A stretch of DNA of 64,000 bases from Albidovulum sp. (GTDB lineage: Bacteria > Pseudomonadota > Alphaproteobacteria > Rhodobacterales > Rhodobacteraceae). Where the stretch lies: positions 1 to 64,000 of the forward strand of contig JACKKB010000012.1 in NCBI GenBank assembly GCA_020637635.1. The letters are read 5' to 3'. Of this stretch, positions 9,693-19,091 are shown in pieces; the stretch's first letter is position 1; the number at the start of each line of letters is the position of its first letter. The position numbers were made by a program, and so were the translations under genes. The notes under the pieces are model-generated. The model worked only from the letters and a program-made list of their open reading frames with translations. It had not been told where the DNA came from and ran no database searches.

Positions 9693-10925
9693 TCAGCGCA
9701 TGCCGAGCCCGGCCTTCATGAGCCCGCGGCGCAGGGGTTTCAGCGCATGGAGCGCGCCGAGGGCGCCGGCGCGCAGGTCGCGAAGCGGTCGCACGGCGAC
9801 CATCGAGGCCCGGTTCAGCAGGTCGATCCCGGTCAGCCGCGCCTTTACCTCGGGCCAGCGGCGGCGGTGGTAGGCGGTCAGCATCGCCCTGTCGCCAAGA
9901 CCCTCCGGCCGCGCCACGGCGAGATCGCGCAGGCAGGCGAGATCGGCAAGAGACATGTTCAGCCCCTGGGCGCCGATCGGCGGCACCACATGCGCGGCCT
10001 CGGCGACAAGCGCGATGCGCTCGGCCTCGAAGCGGTCGGCGATCTGGGCGATCATCGGCCAGAGCGCGCGGCCGCCGACCAGGGCGAGCGGCCCGAAGAG
10101 CCCGGCCGAGCGCTCCAGCGCCGCCGCCTCGAACTCCGCCACGGGAAGCGCGGCAAGGCGCTCCGCCTCCGCTCCGCGCTCCATCCAGACGACCGCGGAA
10201 CAGGCGAGCCCGTCGCGGTCCGGCAGCGGCACCAGCGTGAACGGCCCGCCCGATCGGTGGATCTCGGTCGAGACGCCCCGGTGCGGAACCGGGTGGGTGA
10301 CGGCGAAGACCAGCGCCTTCTGGCCGTAGCGCGTGGTGTGCACGCCGATCCCGGCGCCCTCGCGCACCGGGCTGGCGCGGCCGTCGGCGGCGATGACGAG
10401 CCGCGCCGAGAGACGCGCGCCATCCGAAAGCGTGACCCACGCCTCGGCCGCGCGCGTCACCACGCCAGCGGTGGCGATGCCGGTGCGGAGCGTCACCCCG
10501 GGCAGGGTCCGCAGATGGGCCAGAAGCTCGCGCCGCAGGAGCCAGTTCGGGAAGTTCCAGCCGAAGGGCTCCTCGCCGATCTCGGCGGCGTCGAAATCGC
10601 GCGTCACGCGGGCCTCGGGCCGGGCACCGCCGGCATCGACGATGCGCATGACGGCCAGTGGCGCGGCATGGGGGGCGAGACGGGACCAGAGCCCGGCGCG
10701 CTCCAGCACGCGCTGCGAGGGCTGCAGGAACGCGGTGGTGCGCAGGTCGGCACCCGGCGCGCCCTCATCGGTCACCGGCGGGGCCGGATCGACGCAGAGC
10801 ACGGAAAACCCCTCGGCGCCGAAGGCGGCCGCCGCCGTCAGCCCGGCGATGCCGCCACCGGAAATCAGGATATCGACGGTTTCCGCCGCCGCAGCGCTGC
10901 CCCGCCCTGCCCTCTCGTCGCCCAT
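9693..10925 (-). CDS. UbiH/UbiF/COQ6-family FAD-dependent hydroxylase
   Basis: A 410-residue aromatic-ring hydroxylase of the family that adds oxygen during ubiquinone synthesis. The FAD dinucleotide motif is ISGGGIAGLTAAAAFG (about 20-35), the DG motif appears as VIAADGRASPVRE, and the second FAD motif is AEAAHVVPPIGAQGLNMSL, where the usual GDAAH has become AEAAH. It acts peripherally at the inner membrane. The ATG at 10925 is preceded by GGAGGG. It converges on the aminotransferase gene with an 11-base gap. The exact ring position it hydroxylates cannot be assigned. Confidence 0.85.
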   Translation of the reverse strand: MGDERAGRGSAAAAETVDILISGGGIAGLTAAAAFGAEGFSVLCVDPAPPVTDEGAPGADLRTTAFLQPSQRVLERAGLWSRLAPHAAPLAVMRIVDAGGARPEARVTRDFDAAEIGEEPFGWNFPNWLLRRELLAHLRTLPGVTLRTGIATAGVVTRAAEAWVTLSDGARLSARLVIAADGRASPVREGAGIGVHTTRYGQKALVFAVTHPVPHRGVSTEIHRSGGPFTLVPLPDRDGLACSAVVWMERGAEAERLAALPVAEFEAAALERSAGLFGPLALVGGRALWPMIAQIADRFEAERIALVAEAAHVVPPIGAQGLNMSLADLACLRDLAVARPEGLGDRAMLTAYHRRRWPEVKARLTGIDLLNRASMVAVRPLRDLRAGALGALHALKPLRRGLMKAGLGMR

Positions 10926-11039
10926 CGGACCCTCCGTGGCCCCGTGTGGCCCCTTGTTCGCGACGAGACTACACCTCCGGCCGGGGCGCGTCCAAGCGAC
11001 AAGCTGCCCCGCCCGGGCCGGGCCGCGTCTTCTGCCCGC

Positions 11040-11687
11040 TCAGCGTCCGAGCGTGCACAGGAAGGCGGCAAGATCGGCGGTGTGGTGCTCGATATGCGGC
11101 GCCTCCAGGGGCTCGGGTGCGACAAGAACGGTGCGCATGCCCAGGGCATGCGGCACGACGAGATTGCGCGGGTCGTCCTCGAACATGGCGGCGCGTGCGG
11201 GCACGATGCCGTCGCGGGCGAAGACGGTCTCGAAGGCGGCGCGCTCGGGCTTGGGGTGAAACTCCGCTTCCTCGACCCCGTAGACGGCATCGAAGAGCCC
11301 CTCCAGCCCGCGCGCGGCCAGCACGCGCCCGGCATAGGCGGCGGTGGCGTTGGTGTAGACGAGACGGCGCCCGGGAAGGGCCGCGATGGCTGCGGCAAGC
11401 GCGGGATCGGGGGTGAGGCCGGAGAAGTCGATCGCGTGCACCTCATGCAGATAGGGGGCGGGATCGAGGTCGTGTTCGTGCATGAGCCCGGCGAGCGTGG
11501 TTCCGTAGAGTTGCCAGTAATGGGCGCGCAGCCGGTCGGCCTCGTCCATGGCGACGCCGAGCGTGCGCATCACATAGTCCGTCATCCGCGCCTCGATCTG
11601 GTCGAAGAGCCGGGCGGCGGGCGGGTAGAGCGTATTGTCGAGGTCGAAGACCCAGGTCTCGACCGCTGAGAAGGCGTTTGCGGGCAT
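11040..11687 (-). CDS. Pyrimidine 5'-nucleotidase (HAD superfamily)
   Basis: A 215-residue haloacid dehalogenase-type phosphatase resembling the yeast SDT1/PHM8 pyrimidine 5'-nucleotidases. Motif I is WVFDLDNTLYPP, with the nucleophile and general-acid aspartates. Motif II is YTNA, motif III is the lysine of HPKPERAAF, and motif IV is FEDDPRN. The alpha-helical cap lies between residues 25 and 100. It is expected to dephosphorylate UMP/CMP or damaged nucleotides in the cytosol. Start at 11687; it is divergent from the GntR gene. Confidence 0.85.
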   Translation of the reverse strand: MPANAFSAVETWVFDLDNTLYPPAARLFDQIEARMTDYVMRTLGVAMDEADRLRAHYWQLYGTTLAGLMHEHDLDPAPYLHEVHAIDFSGLTPDPALAAAIAALPGRRLVYTNATAAYAGRVLAARGLEGLFDAVYGVEEAEFHPKPERAAFETVFARDGIVPARAAMFEDDPRNLVVPHALGMRTVLVAPEPLEAPHIEHHTADLAAFLCTLGR

Positions 11688-11803
11688 GGCGCCAAGCTAT
11701 GGCGAGGCGGCCGCCGGCGCAACCGGTCAATCCGGCCGGTCAGACAGCTTGCCTTGGTCGCCCGCGGACCCTAGGCTCCCGTCGGCTTGCGGAAGGGCTG
11801 ACG

Positions 11804-12445
11804 ATGCAGAAAGACGCCTATACCCTGATCCTCGAGGCGATCGACGAGGGCACCTATCGCCCCGGCGACCGGCTGGTCGAAGCCGAGCTCGCCGAACGGT
11901 TCGGCGTTTCGCGCACGCCGGTGCGCGAGGCGTTGCAGCGGCTCGAGACGCAGTCGATGCTGGCGCGCGACGGGCGATCGCTCATCGTCGCCTCGCTCGA
12001 TCACAACCAGCTCGCCGAGCTCTACGTGGTGCGCGCCGAGCTCGAGGGACTTGCGGCCCGGCTTGCCGCCAAGCACGCCACGCCCGAGGAGATACGGGTG
12101 CTGAGCGAGATGGTTGCGGCCGACCGCGCGCATCTCGACGATCCCGCCGCGCTCAGCCGCGCCAACCGGCGCTTCCACAAGCAGATCCATCTGGCCTCGC
12201 ACAACCGCTACCTTGTGCAGCAGCTCGATCTCGTCCACCGCTCGATGGCGCTTCTGGCCTCGACCTCGCTTGCCGCCGAGGGGCGCGGCAACGCGGCGCT
12301 GGTCGAACACGCGGCGATCGTCTCGGCGATTGCGGCGGGCGACGGGGCGGCGGCGCAGGAGGCGCTGCGCGCGCACATTTCAAAAGCCTTCGAAACGCGG
12401 CTGAAACTCGATTCCCGCAACCTTCGGGGCGTTGGCGATCGCTGA
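11804..12445 (+). CDS. GntR-family regulator (FadR/FCD subfamily)
   Basis: A 213-residue repressor. The N-terminal winged helix includes PGDRLVEAELAERFGVSRTP and VREALQRLE, the hallmark of GntR proteins. The FCD ligand domain from about residue 80 keeps the acidic/histidine metal-binding set (HKQIHLASHN and EHAAIVSAI). The effector is probably an organic acid. ATG at 11804 follows a GGAAGGG. Unusually, the last 66 bases overlap the 3' end of the convergent glycosyltransferase gene, so transcription of the two may interfere. Confidence 0.9.
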   Translation: MQKDAYTLILEAIDEGTYRPGDRLVEAELAERFGVSRTPVREALQRLETQSMLARDGRSLIVASLDHNQLAELYVVRAELEGLAARLAAKHATPEEIRVLSEMVAADRAHLDDPAALSRANRRFHKQIHLASHNRYLVQQLDLVHRSMALLASTSLAAEGRGNAALVEHAAIVSAIAAGDGAAAQEALRAHISKAFETRLKLDSRNLRGVGDR

Positions 12446-14722
12446 GCCGAGGACGTAGGGCACGACAAGGCGCAGCCGCGGCGGCTCGGGACGTGGCGGC
12501 TCGGGCCGTGGCGCCGCTGCGGCGGGCGGATCGGCCTCGTCCGCATCGGCATCCTCGTGCCAGCCTGCCGCACAGCTCAGGTGCAACCGCGTCGGCAGCG
12601 CCATGATGCGGTTTTCCGGCCGAGGCGCCGCCAGGGGCAGGATGGTGCGGGCCGCCGGCAGTTCGGGATCGGCGAGAATCAGCACCGGCAGGGGCTGCGG
12701 CGCAACCCTGGCCGGGCCGACATGGCCGTGGCTCGTCTTGTCCCAGTAGAAGGGTTTCAGCACCCATTCGACGAGCGCCCGGTAACAGGAAAGCGCCGCC
12801 AGCGGAAAGTAGAAATGCAGTGTCGGCACCCATTTCAGGAGATGCCGGTGGCCGCTCCGGCCGACCGCCCAGAGCCCGACGGTCACGTTCACGGTCTCGG
12901 ACAGCACGAAGAGCGCACCGAGGGCGGCAAGGGCGAGTGCCGGCAGGCGGTCGGCCACGGGATGCGGCAGGCCGAAGAAGGTCAGCCAGAAGCTCCACAG
13001 CACGGGCGCGAGGATCGCCTGCGACAGCGCACCCGGGAACAGCACCTGCACCCCGAGGAAGCCGCGCGGCCCAAGCTCGCGCCAGAGCCGGCGCGGATCG
13101 CGCATATGGGTGGCCCAGGTCACCGCATAGCCCTTCTGCCAGCGCGCGCGCTGGCGGATCCAGGGCAGGACACGGGCGTTGGGCTCTTCCTCGGTGACGG
13201 TATCGACCAGTTCGGTGCGGTAGCCGCGCCGGGCGAGCCGGAGGCCCAGATCGGCGTCTTCGGTCACGTTATGCGCATCCCAGGCGCCGATCTCCTCGAG
13301 GATCGCGCGGCGGAAGAACAGCGTCGTGCCGCCGAGCGGCACCACGAAGCCGAGCCGCGCGAGCCCGGGCAGGACGGCACGGAACCAGACCGCATATTCG
13401 ACGGCAAAGCAGCGCGACAGCCAGTTGTGGCGGGCGTTGTAGAAATCGAGAACGCCCTGCAGGCAGGCAACGTCGGGCGCGGCGCGCTGGAAGCGGTGAA
13501 CGATCTTGCGGATCTGCCCGGGTTCGGGTGCGTCCTCGGCATCCCAGACGCCGACGATCGAGCCGCGGCAGAACTCCAGTGCATAGTTGAGCGCGCGGGG
13601 CTTGGTGCGCAGCGGGCCGCCCGGGACGGTGACGACGCGCATCCACCGCGGCAGCGGCTGGGCGGCGAGCGCGCCCAGCGTCGTCTCGTCGTCCTCCTCG
13701 ACGACAAGCAAGATGTCGAGCAGTTCGCGCGGATAGTCGATGCGGCCAAGGCGGCGGACCAGCCGCGGCGCGATATCGCCCTCGCGCAGGAGCGGCACCA
13801 TGACCGAGACCATCGGCAGCCGCCGCCCCGCGGTGCCCTTCAGCGGTGCCGTCCTGGCGCCCTGGCCGAGCGCAATCGAGAGAAAGGCCGCCAGCTTCAG
13901 CCCCGCCCCGGCCACGACCGTGACCAGCGCCCAGAGGCAGAGCAGCGCGAGCATCGCGACGGGCGCCAGCACGAAACCGGCCACGGCCAGACCGACAAGC
14001 CCGATCGCCAGCCGCTGGGCGGGCAGCGCGGCGCGGCTGCGACAGCTGGCCTCGGCCGGCGTCCGGGTCTCGGCCTTGCGAGCGAGCGCCGTCTGGCGCT
14101 GGCCGATCAGGGCGGCGTGGATATCGCGCTCCAGCGCCAGCGTCATCACCACCGGGCCGGCGTCCTCGGGCAGCGCCGCCTTCATCGCCGCCCAGCCTTC
14201 CGGACGGCAGGTCGCGAGCACCGTCGCACCGCCGGTCCGGCGCAGGGGCACGACGCCGTGGCGCAGGCAGAACTCGGCGCCGAGCCGGTCGACGAGCCGG
14301 GGATCGGAGGCTCCATTGGCAAGATCGGCGGCCGGGGCACCCCAGCACAGGCAGAGCGCCGCCATCAGGTCGGGCTCGCTCACCCAGCCGCGGGCAAGGA
14401 GGATGTCGCCGAGCCCGGCCTCCTCGCGGTCGCGCAGGGAGAGGGCGCGCAGCATGTCCTCGGGGGAAACGGCCAGCATCTCGACCAGGATCTGGCCGAG
14501 CGCCTTGCGCCCGGCTCCCGCGGCCGGGTGATCGCCGCGAAGGGGCACGACGGCGGCGCCACCTGCCGTCTCGGGCCCCGGCTCGGGCCCCGGGCCGGGC
14601 GCGCGCACGGTCGCGGCGCGGGCCCCCGCGGCGGCGGCAAAGACAGCCCCCTCCGGCTCCGGCTCCGGCGCCACGGGCAGAGCGGACTCAACAAGTCTCA
14701 AATGCGAAATCGGCGCAACCAT
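12380..14722 (-). CDS. Family 2 glycosyltransferase with N-terminal MshEN/GspE-N-like domain
   Basis: A 780-residue membrane glycosyltransferase. Residues 1-60 are a Pro/Ala-rich linker. About 65-200 resembles the MshEN/GspE N-terminal fold (LGQILVEM...LLARGWVSEPDL), a known c-di-GMP-binding scaffold. Two membrane helices lie around 225-280. The GT2 catalytic domain follows, with DAEDAPEPG, TEDADLG near 485 and RQRARW (QxxRW) near 525. Further C-terminal helices and a disordered Pro-rich tail end it. It probably makes a processive exopolysaccharide across the inner membrane. A CtrA box lies 44-58 bases upstream of its ATG, after glmM, which supplies amino-sugar precursors. Confidence 0.82.
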   Translation of the reverse strand: MVAPISHLRLVESALPVAPEPEPEGAVFAAAAGARAATVRAPGPGPEPGPETAGGAAVVPLRGDHPAAGAGRKALGQILVEMLAVSPEDMLRALSLRDREEAGLGDILLARGWVSEPDLMAALCLCWGAPAADLANGASDPRLVDRLGAEFCLRHGVVPLRRTGGATVLATCRPEGWAAMKAALPEDAGPVVMTLALERDIHAALIGQRQTALARKAETRTPAEASCRSRAALPAQRLAIGLVGLAVAGFVLAPVAMLALLCLWALVTVVAGAGLKLAAFLSIALGQGARTAPLKGTAGRRLPMVSVMVPLLREGDIAPRLVRRLGRIDYPRELLDILLVVEEDDETTLGALAAQPLPRWMRVVTVPGGPLRTKPRALNYALEFCRGSIVGVWDAEDAPEPGQIRKIVHRFQRAAPDVACLQGVLDFYNARHNWLSRCFAVEYAVWFRAVLPGLARLGFVVPLGGTTLFFRRAILEEIGAWDAHNVTEDADLGLRLARRGYRTELVDTVTEEEPNARVLPWIRQRARWQKGYAVTWATHMRDPRRLWRELGPRGFLGVQVLFPGALSQAILAPVLWSFWLTFFGLPHPVADRLPALALAALGALFVLSETVNVTVGLWAVGRSGHRHLLKWVPTLHFYFPLAALSCYRALVEWVLKPFYWDKTSHGHVGPARVAPQPLPVLILADPELPAARTILPLAAPRPENRIMALPTRLHLSCAAGWHEDADADEADPPAAAAPRPEPPRPEPPRLRLVVPYVLGSAIANAPKVAGIEFQPRFEGF

Positions 14723-14765
14723 GACAGGTCCTGCAATGACTGCGCCAAGACTTCGTCAAGTTGCG

Positions 14766-14780
14766 TTAACAGGGCGTTAA
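14766..14780 (-). promoter_or_regulatory. CtrA-binding site upstream of the glycosyltransferase
   Basis: TTAA at 14766-14769 and TTAA at 14777-14780 flank exactly seven bases, a perfect full CtrA box, extended on both sides by C or G as in TTAAC. It sits in the 95-base gap between the glmM stop and the glycosyltransferase start. A TTGACG lies nearby on the minus strand at a suitable distance for a -35 element. In alphaproteobacteria CtrA controls cell-cycle, motility and surface genes. Confidence 0.7.
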
Positions 14781-14817
14781 CGACGTTTCCTGAAGAATTT
14801 TCGGTGCCGGCGCCGGG

Positions 14818-16161
14818 TCAGGCCAGCGCCTCGATCTCGCCGACGATGCTGTCGACGACCTCGTGAAGCAGGGCCTCGTCCTCGCATTCCGCCATCACCC
14901 GGATCAGCGGCTCGGTCCCGGACTTGCGGATGAGAAGTCGGCCGGAACCGTTCAGCCGGTTCTCGGCGCCGCTGATGGCCGCCTTCACAACGGCCTCGGA
15001 AAGCGGTTCCTTTCCAGCACCATAGCGGACGTTCCTGAGAAGTTGCGGAACGGTCTCGAACTGCTGCACGAGGTCCGAGGCGCGGCGCCCGGTCTCGGCC
15101 ATCGCGGCAAGGAACTGTAGCCCGGCAATCAGCCCGTCGCCGGTGGTCGCGAAATCGGTCATCACGATATGGCCGGACTGTTCGCCGCCGAGGTTGAACC
15201 CGCCTTCGCGCATCCGCTCCACCACATAGCGGTCGCCGACGGCGGTGCGTTCGAGCCTGAGCTCGCGGCTGCCGAGAAAGCGCTCTAGCCCGAGATTCGA
15301 CATCACCGTCGCCACCAGGGCGCCGCCGCGCAGCCGCCCGGCCTCGGCCCAGCGGGCCGCGAAGAGCGCCATGATCTGGTCGCCATCGGCAACGCGACCG
15401 TTTTCGTCGAGGATCATCACCCGATCGGCATCGCCATCGAGCGAGATGCCGAGATCGGCGCCATGCGCGACCACCGCCTCGGCCGCGGTCTGGGTGTGGG
15501 TCGATCCGCATTTTTCGTTTATGTTGAAGCCGTTCGGGTCCACCCCTACAGGAATAACCTCGACCCCGAGCTCCCACAGGACCTCGGGCGCGGCGCGGTA
15601 GGCGGCGCCGTTGGCGCAGTCGATCACGACCTTCAGGCCCGACAGCTGGCCGCGCGCCGCGATGGTCGTCTTGGCATATTCGACGTAGCGGCCGCGGCCG
15701 TCGTCGATGCGCTTGGCACGGCCTATGTTGGCCGGCGCCGCCGGTTCGATCGTGCCGGCGAGGATGCGCTCGATCTCGGTCTCGGCCTCGTCGGAGAGCT
15801 TGAACCCGTCAGGGCCGAAGAACTTGATGCCGTTGTCATGGGCGGGGTTGTGCGAGGCCGAGATCATGATCCCGAGATCGGCACGCATGGAGCGGGTCAG
15901 GTAGCCCACCGCCGGGGTCGGCACCGGGCCGAGCAGGAGCACGTTCATGCCGGTCGAGGTCAGGCCGGCGGTCAGCGCGTTCTCGATCATGTAGCCCGAA
16001 AGCCGCGTGTCCTTGCCGATAACCACGCGGTGGCCGTTGCGCCCGTCGGTGCGGAAGAAGCGGCCGGCGGCGGCGCCGAGCCTCAGCGCCACTTCGGCCG
16101 TCATCGGATAGCTGTTGGCCGTGCCGCGCACCCCGTCGGTGCCGAAGAGCTTTCGCGTCAT
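14818..16161 (-). CDS. glmM: Phosphoglucosamine mutase
   Basis: This converts glucosamine-6-phosphate to glucosamine-1-phosphate on the way to UDP-GlcNAc for peptidoglycan and lipopolysaccharide. The 447 residues carry the phosphoserine loop [17 protein letters not shown] (about 94-110), the metal-binding DGDADR and the sugar-specific GEQSGH, plus the C-terminal phosphate clamp [12 protein letters not shown]. Complete. The ATG overlaps the TGA of folP by four bases, so it is translationally coupled to folate synthesis, as in many proteobacteria. Confidence 0.97.
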   Translation of the reverse strand: MTRKLFGTDGVRGTANSYPMTAEVALRLGAAAGRFFRTDGRNGHRVVIGKDTRLSGYMIENALTAGLTSTGMNVLLLGPVPTPAVGYLTRSMRADLGIMISASHNPAHDNGIKFFGPDGFKLSDEAETEIERILAGTIEPAAPANIGRAKRIDDGRGRYVEYAKTTIAARGQLSGLKVVIDCANGAAYRAAPEVLWELGVEVIPVGVDPNGFNINEKCGSTHTQTAAEAVVAHGADLGISLDGDADRVMILDENGRVADGDQIMALFAARWAEAGRLRGGALVATVMSNLGLERFLGSRELRLERTAVGDRYVVERMREGGFNLGGEQSGHIVMTDFATTGDGLIAGLQFLAAMAETGRRASDLVQQFETVPQLLRNVRYGAGKEPLSEAVVKAAISGAENRLNGSGRLLIRKSGTEPLIRVMAECEDEALLHEVVDSIVGEIEALA

Positions 16162-17183
16162 GTCTCGTCTCCAAGCGTTGTCGCGCGCCACAGGCGAACC
16201 GCCTGCGCCAGCTCGACAATATCGTGAACCCGGTGCAGCTGCACCCCCTGGGCGATGGCGGCGAGCGTCACCGCGATGGTTCCGGGCAGTCGCCGGTCGG
16301 CATCGGCGGCCGCGGCGCCGCCGCCGAGCGTGCCGATGAAGCGCTTGCGCGAGGCGCCGAGCAGGACCACGCAGCCGAGCCCGTGAAAGAGCGCCAGACC
16401 GCGCAGCAGCGCCAGATTGTGCGCGACCGTCTTGCCGAAGCCGATCCCGGGATCGACGACGATCCGCGCGCGCGCGATCCCGGCGGCCTCGGCCCTGGCC
16501 ACGCGTTCGGCAAGAAAATCGTAGACGTCGAGCAGAACATCGTCATAGCACGGGGCGTCCTGCATCGTTGCGGGATCGCCCTGAGCATGCATGAGGCAGA
16601 GCGCCGCACCGGTTCCGGCCAGCAGTGAAATCATCTCAGGATCGTATGACAACGCCGCGACATCATTGACGATTCCAGCACCACAAGTCAGCGCCTCCCG
16701 GGCCACGTCGGCCTTGCGGGTGTCGATCGACAGGGGGGCCGCGATGCCGCAGGCAGCGAGCGCGCGGATCACCGGCGCGGTGCGGGCGATCTCTTCGCCG
16801 GCTGGCACCACCCCCGAGCCGGGGCGCGTGCTTTCGCCCCCGACATCAAGGATCGCGGCGCCGCTCTCGACCAGCGCGCGGGCCTGCGCGACGGCGGCGT
16901 CCGGCGCAAGGAACCGGCCGCCGTCGGAAAAGCTGTCGGGCGTCACGTTGACGATGCCCATGAGCCGGGGCCGGTCGACGGTAACGCCGGCAATCGCGGC
17001 GCGGGGCGCGGTCAGGCGGGCGAGGATCGCAGGCGGCACCGCCTCGGGCGCGACCAGGCTCCGGTCGCCGCCGCGTTCGATCCGCTCCAGCCGGTCGAAC
17101 CAGGTCCAGCCACCGGCAAGGCGCTGCGCGCCCTCGGGCCGCGCTGCCGGGTCGGTCTGGACGATCGGTCGGTAGTAACTCAT
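16158..17183 (-). CDS. folP: Dihydropteroate synthase
   Basis: This condenses dihydropterin pyrophosphate with p-aminobenzoate in folate synthesis and is the sulfonamide target. The pterin-site motifs [15 protein letters not shown] and GGESTRPG and the later [18 protein letters not shown] and GASRKRFIG segments are all present. At 341 residues it is longer than E. coli FolP owing to a 70-residue N-terminal extension common in Rhodobacterales. It sits between folB and glmM with a 44-base gap upstream and a four-base overlap downstream. Confidence 0.96.
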   Translation of the reverse strand: MSYYRPIVQTDPAARPEGAQRLAGGWTWFDRLERIERGGDRSLVAPEAVPPAILARLTAPRAAIAGVTVDRPRLMGIVNVTPDSFSDGGRFLAPDAAVAQARALVESGAAILDVGGESTRPGSGVVPAGEEIARTAPVIRALAACGIAAPLSIDTRKADVAREALTCGAGIVNDVAALSYDPEMISLLAGTGAALCLMHAQGDPATMQDAPCYDDVLLDVYDFLAERVARAEAAGIARARIVVDPGIGFGKTVAHNLALLRGLALFHGLGCVVLLGASRKRFIGTLGGGAAAADADRRLPGTIAVTLAAIAQGVQLHRVHDIVELAQAVRLWRATTLGDET

Positions 17184-17227
17184 GGGGCGTGGTTAGGCGC
17201 GCCGGTCCGCTGTGGCAAGCCCCGCGC

Positions 17228-18097
17228 TCAGAGCCGGGTCACCGGCACGCGACAAGCCGCCGGAACTGCAACAGAGCCGTGAAGGTAGAGCTGCCCCGCC
17301 CCGAGTTCGGAAACAATCCAGGCGGCCAGTTCGGGGCCTTCGGCGGTTTCGGGCGCGCCGGGCGTGTCGAGCACCAGCTTGCCGGGCGCCCAGAGCACGC
17401 GGCGGCCCTGCGCCAGCGCCCAGTCGAGCTCGGTTCGGCTGGCGACGACGCTGAGGTCGGGCGCGGTGGCAAGAAGGGCCCAGGCGGCCTGCTCGATCTC
17501 GAGAAGGGCGATGCGACGCGCGGCCATGCCCCTCGCGGCGGGGCGTTCGGTCGCCGGCAGCGCCGGCAGGATCACGAGTGCCCCGGGCGCGATGGCGGCA
17601 AGTGCGGGGGCAAGCGGCTCTGCGGGGTCGGCGAGAAGGATCGCGGGCGCCCTGCCCGGCTCCGGCGGCAACGGCTCGCCGGCCTGCCGGGTGCGCACGA
17701 TCTCGACGCCGAGCGCGCCGGGGCCGCGATCGAGCTTCTCGACCCGCACGAAGACCCGTTCCGCCTGCGGCGCGCGCAGCACCCGCGCGGCAATCCCCTC
17801 GGCAAGGGTTTCGACGAGATCGTAGCGCGCCGAGGCGAGCGTCCGGTCGATCGCCTCGGTCAGCCGGTCATAGGAGAGGATGCCGTCGACATCGTCGCCC
17901 GCCCCCTGCGGCGCCGCAAGCTCCACGACGATGCTGACGCGCAGCCGCTGGGCCTGGCCGCGCTCTTCCTGAAAGGCGCCGATCTCGGCCGAAACGACAT
18001 GGTCGCGCAGGCTGAGCCGGTCCGGGGGCGCGGCGCAAGCGCGCGCCTCGAGCGGGCCAAAGGCCGCCTGAAGCGCTGTCGCTCTGGTATCGGTCAT
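17228..18097 (-). CDS. folB: Dihydroneopterin aldolase with extra C-terminal domain
   Basis: The N-terminal part (about 1-125) is a dihydroneopterin aldolase: LRDHVVSAEIGAFQEERG, LSYDRL, ETLAEGIA and VFVRVEKLDR match the family. The remaining 160 residues are additional. They end LAAWIVSELGAGQLYLHGSV, which looks like the C-terminal half of an amino-acid-kinase fold seen in MfnE-like pterin proteins. That second assignment is my inference. The ATG at 18097 follows GGAGAGA. Position ahead of folP supports a folate role. Typical FolB proteins are near 120 residues, so the fusion is notable. Confidence 0.82.
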   Translation of the reverse strand: MTDTRATALQAAFGPLEARACAAPPDRLSLRDHVVSAEIGAFQEERGQAQRLRVSIVVELAAPQGAGDDVDGILSYDRLTEAIDRTLASARYDLVETLAEGIAARVLRAPQAERVFVRVEKLDRGPGALGVEIVRTRQAGEPLPPEPGRAPAILLADPAEPLAPALAAIAPGALVILPALPATERPAARGMAARRIALLEIEQAAWALLATAPDLSVVASRTELDWALAQGRRVLWAPGKLVLDTPGAPETAEGPELAAWIVSELGAGQLYLHGSVAVPAACRVPVTRL

Positions 18098-18171
18098 GCT
18101 GGTCTCTCCGACGGTCGGACGGATCATAGCCGCCCCGTCGGCCGGGGAAAGCGGGAACCGGCCGCGGGGCC

Positions 18172-18885
18172 TCAGTTCATCGCCGTCCGGATCGACCCGT
18201 CGCGGCCGTTGCGGTAGAAGATGTGGCCGCCGATCATCGCCGTCCTGGTGAAGCGCCGTGCCCAGGAGGGACGGACCGCGGGCGTGTGGAAATAGGTGGC
18301 CCCGTCGGTCAGGGCCCGCGGCGCGCCCTCGACCATCGCCTCGGCGATCTTGTTGGCGACGAGCCAGGCGGAGCGGTCGCGGATCTTGTCGGAAGCGCCG
18401 TCGCAGGTGAACGAGAACTGGCAGCCGTTGCCGTTCGACTGGTTCACGACGCCGCAGATGGTTTTCGGGAAATTCGCGCTGTCGACCCGGTTCAGGATCA
18501 CCTCGGCCACGGCCGCCTGACCCTTGATGCCCTCGCCGCGCGCCTCGAAGTAAAGCGCGGTGGCAAGGCAGCTGAGCTCTGCGCCCGGTTTCGCCGGCGC
18601 CGGCTGACTGGCAAGCCAGCTGGCGTCGTAGGTGATGGCCGCGGTCTCGCGCCCGGACCGGGCGGTGTCACGCACCGATGGCGCGGGCGCCGCGACCAGG
18701 GTCTGGAGCCGGTCGCCCGGGACCTTGCCCAGCGCCTCGTTCTCCTGCCCCAGCAGGGCGACCAGGTTCGCCCCCACTGCAGCGGTTGCATCGTTCGACC
18801 GGCTCACCGTCATCTCGGCATGCAAGCCTCCGGCCATGGCGAGGAGCATGACCATGCTCCCGGTCCAGCACTTCAGCACTGACAT
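18172..18885 (-). CDS. SleB-like cell wall hydrolase, secreted
   Basis: A 237-residue exported protein of the Hydrolase_2 (SleB) family, which cleaves peptidoglycan glycan strands. The signal peptide covers about 1-23. The catalytic domain from about 107 starts ALYFEARGEGIKGQAAVAEVILNRV, with the family's conserved glutamate, then CQFSF and a C-terminal ATYFHTPAVRPSW. The intervening region is low-complexity. It probably acts in wall remodelling rather than spore germination. The start at 18885 has only a weak ribosome site. A 206-base gap to the upstream gene shows no other gene. Confidence 0.87.
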   Translation of the reverse strand: MSVLKCWTGSMVMLLAMAGGLHAEMTVSRSNDATAAVGANLVALLGQENEALGKVPGDRLQTLVAAPAPSVRDTARSGRETAAITYDASWLASQPAPAKPGAELSCLATALYFEARGEGIKGQAAVAEVILNRVDSANFPKTICGVVNQSNGNGCQFSFTCDGASDKIRDRSAWLVANKIAEAMVEGAPRALTDGATYFHTPAVRPSWARRFTRTAMIGGHIFYRNGRDGSIRTAMN

Positions 18886-19091
18886 TTCAAGTTCCCGATT
18901 ACTTCGTCGAGCCACAGCCCCCCAAGGCCTTGACCCGGGCGGCATAGGCGAAACGATGGTCAAAGTCCACCCTCGGGGCTCTGGCGCAACTCTTCGTTGA
19001 ATTTTTCGCAACGATGGACCGTGCAGTCGCAGCATGGCCGATGTTCACGATTCGAACACGGCCGCAGACGGTCCGGCTCAATCGCCTGATA

